64,000 nt of DNA, taken from NCBI GenBank assembly GCA_900696495.1, contig CAADGI010000005.1, forward strand, positions 62,001 through 126,000, in the 5' to 3' direction. The notes beneath the pieces were generated by a model that made no database searches, had not been told where the DNA came from, and saw only the letters and a list, made by a program, of their open reading frames with translations. The position numbers and the translations under genes were made by a program. The DNA is from an uncultured Alphaproteobacteria bacterium (GTDB taxonomy: Bacteria > Pseudomonadota > Alphaproteobacteria > Micavibrionales > Micavibrionaceae). Shown in pieces: positions 62,475 through 64,000 of the stretch (the stretch's first letter is position 1; each line of letters begins with the position of its first letter).

Positions 62475-62794
62475 TGGAATTCTCCGTAATCAACGCTGAG
62501 GTCAGCCACAACAAAAGAGGATAAATTCGCGCGCGCGACCGTCATTTCCATGCTCTGCTCGTTCGTATACTGCATGCCGCTGTAAACGCCTATCATCAAA
62601 ACCACGACCATCGCGAACGCGGGCTGCGGGATGACGAAAATTTCCGCCATCACGCGCTGGAACGCGCCCCATGTAAATCCGCGCTCCTGGCCGCGCGGCT
62701 TCGCCGCCTCGATAATCCGGTAGGCGAGGTTCGTCGGCGGTTCCGGCACATGCCGTTCTCTTAAAATCGCATCAAATAAAACATCTTCACGCAT
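62471..62794 (-). CDS. probable anti-sigma factor, single TM
   Basis: A 107-residue protein with an N-terminal cytoplasmic region (REDVLFDAILRERHVPEPPTNLAYRIIEAAKP), one TM (FVIPQPAFAMVVVLMIGVYSG) and a short periplasmic tail. No zinc-binding HxxxCxxC motif is present. It overlaps the ECF sigma gene by eight bases and is followed by a Spy-like protein, the usual site of an anti-sigma factor. The role is inferred from position and topology only. Confidence 0.7.
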   Translation of the reverse strand: MREDVLFDAILRERHVPEPPTNLAYRIIEAAKPRGQERGFTWGAFQRVMAEIFVIPQPAFAMVVVLMIGVYSGMQYTNEQSMEMTVARANLSSFVVADLSVDYGEFQ

Positions 62795-63377
62795 AGCTTT
62801 GTCTCCTTGCAGGTTCGGTCAATATCCCCCGTCTGGATAGTTCTTCCTTCAACGCCCCCTTGGCGCGGACCAGTAATGATTCCAGCGCCTTCACGCTGAC
62901 TCCCATAATGTCGGCGGCTTCGCGGTTGCTCAGCCCCTCGTAAAAACATAAGTTCAGCGCCGTCTTCTGGCGCTCCGGCAGGGACTGTATCGCGCCTTCC
63001 AGCGCACCCTGCTTTTGCTGTTCGTACAGCGCCTGCTCCTGGCTGTCGCGCGTGTCCGAAAAAACATCGATCACGTCGCCCACCGCCACCGCTTTCTTGC
63101 GGCGCATTTTATCGATCGCGAGGTTCGTCACAATTCTATAGAACCACGTCGAGAACTTGGCGCCGCGCGAAGGATCCCACATCTGCGGCTTGCTCCACAG
63201 CTTCAGGAACGCTTCCTGCACGATATCCTCGGACTCCTGCGCGTCCGAACACATCCTGTACGCGGCAGCGTGGAATTTCTTCACGTGCCGCGTCACGAGA
63301 ACCGCGAAAGCCCTCTGGTCACCACGTTGAACGTGCACCAGCAGGCTTTCGTCTGTTTCGTTCTCGTAATCCGCCAT
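62787..63377 (-). CDS. ECF-type sigma factor
   Basis: A 196-residue sigma-70 family ECF factor. Region 2: AFAVLVTRHVKKFHAAAYRMCSDAQESEDIVQEAFLKLW, followed by FSTWFYRIVTNLAIDKMRRKK. Region 4: LEGAIQSLPERQKTALNLCFYEGLSNREAADIMGVSVKALESLLVRAKGALKEELSRRG. It heads the operon with a membrane anti-sigma and a Spy-like protein and so should respond to an envelope or metal stress. The target promoter cannot be deduced here. Confidence 0.93.
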   Translation of the reverse strand: MADYENETDESLLVHVQRGDQRAFAVLVTRHVKKFHAAAYRMCSDAQESEDIVQEAFLKLWSKPQMWDPSRGAKFSTWFYRIVTNLAIDKMRRKKAVAVGDVIDVFSDTRDSQEQALYEQQKQGALEGAIQSLPERQKTALNLCFYEGLSNREAADIMGVSVKALESLLVRAKGALKEELSRRGILTEPARRQSYA

Positions 63378-63410
63378 GGCGGTTGTAAAAGCTGGCCGTT
63401 GAGCCTGCCC

Positions 63411-63734
63411 TTACTCAGCGGGCGCCTCGGCAGGCGGTGCATCGGCAGGCGGAGATACATCTCCCTTGTGCATGCCTTTACGCTTTTCTTTCCATTCGGC
63501 CTTCTTGGCGTCGAACTCTTCCTTGCTGATCGTGCCGTCGGAGTTGGTGTCCATCTCGGCAAAACGCTGCTCGTGGAATGCCAGGAATTCGGCTTTCGTC
63601 ACCGAACCGTTCTTGTCGGTATCCAATTTCTCCATCATGTTTTGATGATGGGGCTTGCCGTCCTTGCCTTCTTCGGCGAAAGCGGGGGCGGACAAGGCGA
63701 GCGCCGCGGCGCTGAACATCAATAGTTTTTTCAT
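63411..63734 (-). CDS. secreted EF-hand protein
   Basis: A 107-residue calcium-binding protein: signal peptide MKKLLMFSAAALALSAPAFA, then two canonical EF-hand loops, DTDKNGSVTKAEF and DTNSDGTISKEEF, a basic helix (KAEWKEKRKGMHKG) and a Pro/Ala-rich tail. The ATG at 63734 has AAGGA nine bases upstream. It lies 33 bases upstream of the sigma gene on the same strand and may share its transcript. Its function is not known beyond calcium binding. Confidence 0.88.
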   Translation of the reverse strand: MKKLLMFSAAALALSAPAFAEEGKDGKPHHQNMMEKLDTDKNGSVTKAEFLAFHEQRFAEMDTNSDGTISKEEFDAKKAEWKEKRKGMHKGDVSPPADAPPAEAPAE

Positions 63735-63853
63735 GAACAATGATCCTTGTGTTGTTTACTTGTTACTAATATACGCAGCCGGGAACCAAACCCTGCGGTC
63801 AATCTTTCAAGAACCCGACCGCTCCGTAATGCTGGAATACAAGGAAAATAGCC

Positions 63854-64000
63854 CTAAAGCGGGGCCACGTCAAAGACGATCCGGTGGCCGTAGCTTTCAT
63901 TAGGCTCCAGCGCGCTGCTCATGGTCAGTTTTGCCGGTTTTTTCAGCTCCACCGCCAGCGTCACCCCGCCCCCGGCCGAGGGCTTCGCCGTATAGCCGCT
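63854..64000 (-). CDS. C-terminal end of an AMIN-domain protein (runs off window)
   Basis: The last 48 codons of a minus-strand gene entering from the right. The translation includes GVTLAVELKKPAKLTMSSAL and then EPNESYGHRIVFDVAPL before TAG. This matches the end of an AMIN domain as found at the N terminus of AmiC-type N-acetylmuramoyl-L-alanine amidases, where YGxRxVxDL precedes the linker to the amidase domain. Here the protein stops at once, so it is either a stand-alone AMIN protein or a truncated amidase. The following 113 bases before the EF-hand gene hold no recognisable gene. Confidence 0.55.
   Translation of the reverse strand, partial: SGYTAKPSAGGGVTLAVELKKPAKLTMSSALEPNESYGHRIVFDVAPL

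Noticed and set aside
1-64000. tRNA or rRNA genes, CRISPR arrays, insertion sequences, prophage
   Set aside because: I looked for tRNA-like cloverleaf ends, regularly spaced repeats, transposase motifs and phage genes and saw none; absence is by eye only.

Overview
The window comes from the chromosome of an alphaproteobacterium (inference). Evidence: a complete Tad/Cpa pilus locus with two Flp pilins, a CpdR-like single-domain receiver, three perfect TTAA-N7-TTAA sites of the CtrA type, the gene orders glmM-ftsH-tilS-cpoB-pal and hisZ-purA, and GTCATTGCGAG-type palindromic intergenic repeats. A genus cannot be named from sequence alone; a Micavibrio-like or other deep-branching lineage is possible but unproven. 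No rRNA, tRNA, CRISPR array, insertion sequence or prophage was seen, and no stretch over 300 bases lacks a gene.

Left part (1-12.7 kb): thiamine genes thiD/thiE, a quinone oxidoreductase, a RimK-type ligase and the TCA genes sucC, sucD and sucA on the minus strand. The suc cluster is unusual. sucC is separated from sucD by an AT-rich, oppositely oriented lysozyme-fold gene and a DUF2059 gene. Three small genes, two of them tandem paralogues of unknown function, lie between sucD and sucA. sucB and lpd are absent.

12.9-23.7 kb: a large FecR-domain surface or secreted protein, glpK/glpD, a Tat-exported HExxH protein, rluD with a secreted partner gene, and a family-4 glycosyltransferase.

23.7-45.4 kb: a pilus island. 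A cpdR-like gene is followed by a plus-strand run of three large modular prepilin-like proteins, a stand-alone pilus N-domain protein and TadD. This run converges on the minus-strand set flp-flp-cpaA-cpaB-cpaC-cpaD-cpaE-cpaF-tadB-tadC. Upstream lie tadG and two tadE-like genes, then a small membrane protein and a tail-anchored pseudokinase. Perfect CtrA boxes precede both the flp genes and the large prepilin genes, suggesting that cell-cycle control joins the two gene sets. The three large prepilins, one with a cysteine-rich repeat tail and two with a tail-fibre-like motif, are the best candidates for an undescribed pilus-tip or surface system.

45.4-64 kb: housekeeping and envelope genes (purA, hisZ, glmM, ftsH, tilS, cpoB, pal, a SirB1-like gene, a BON lipoprotein, yraN, rsmI, an LpoA-like lipoprotein, a TetR regulator with a long acidic arm, mscS, trhO). 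An ECF sigma / anti-sigma / Spy-like operon and an EF-hand protein follow, and the end of an AMIN-domain gene runs off the right edge.
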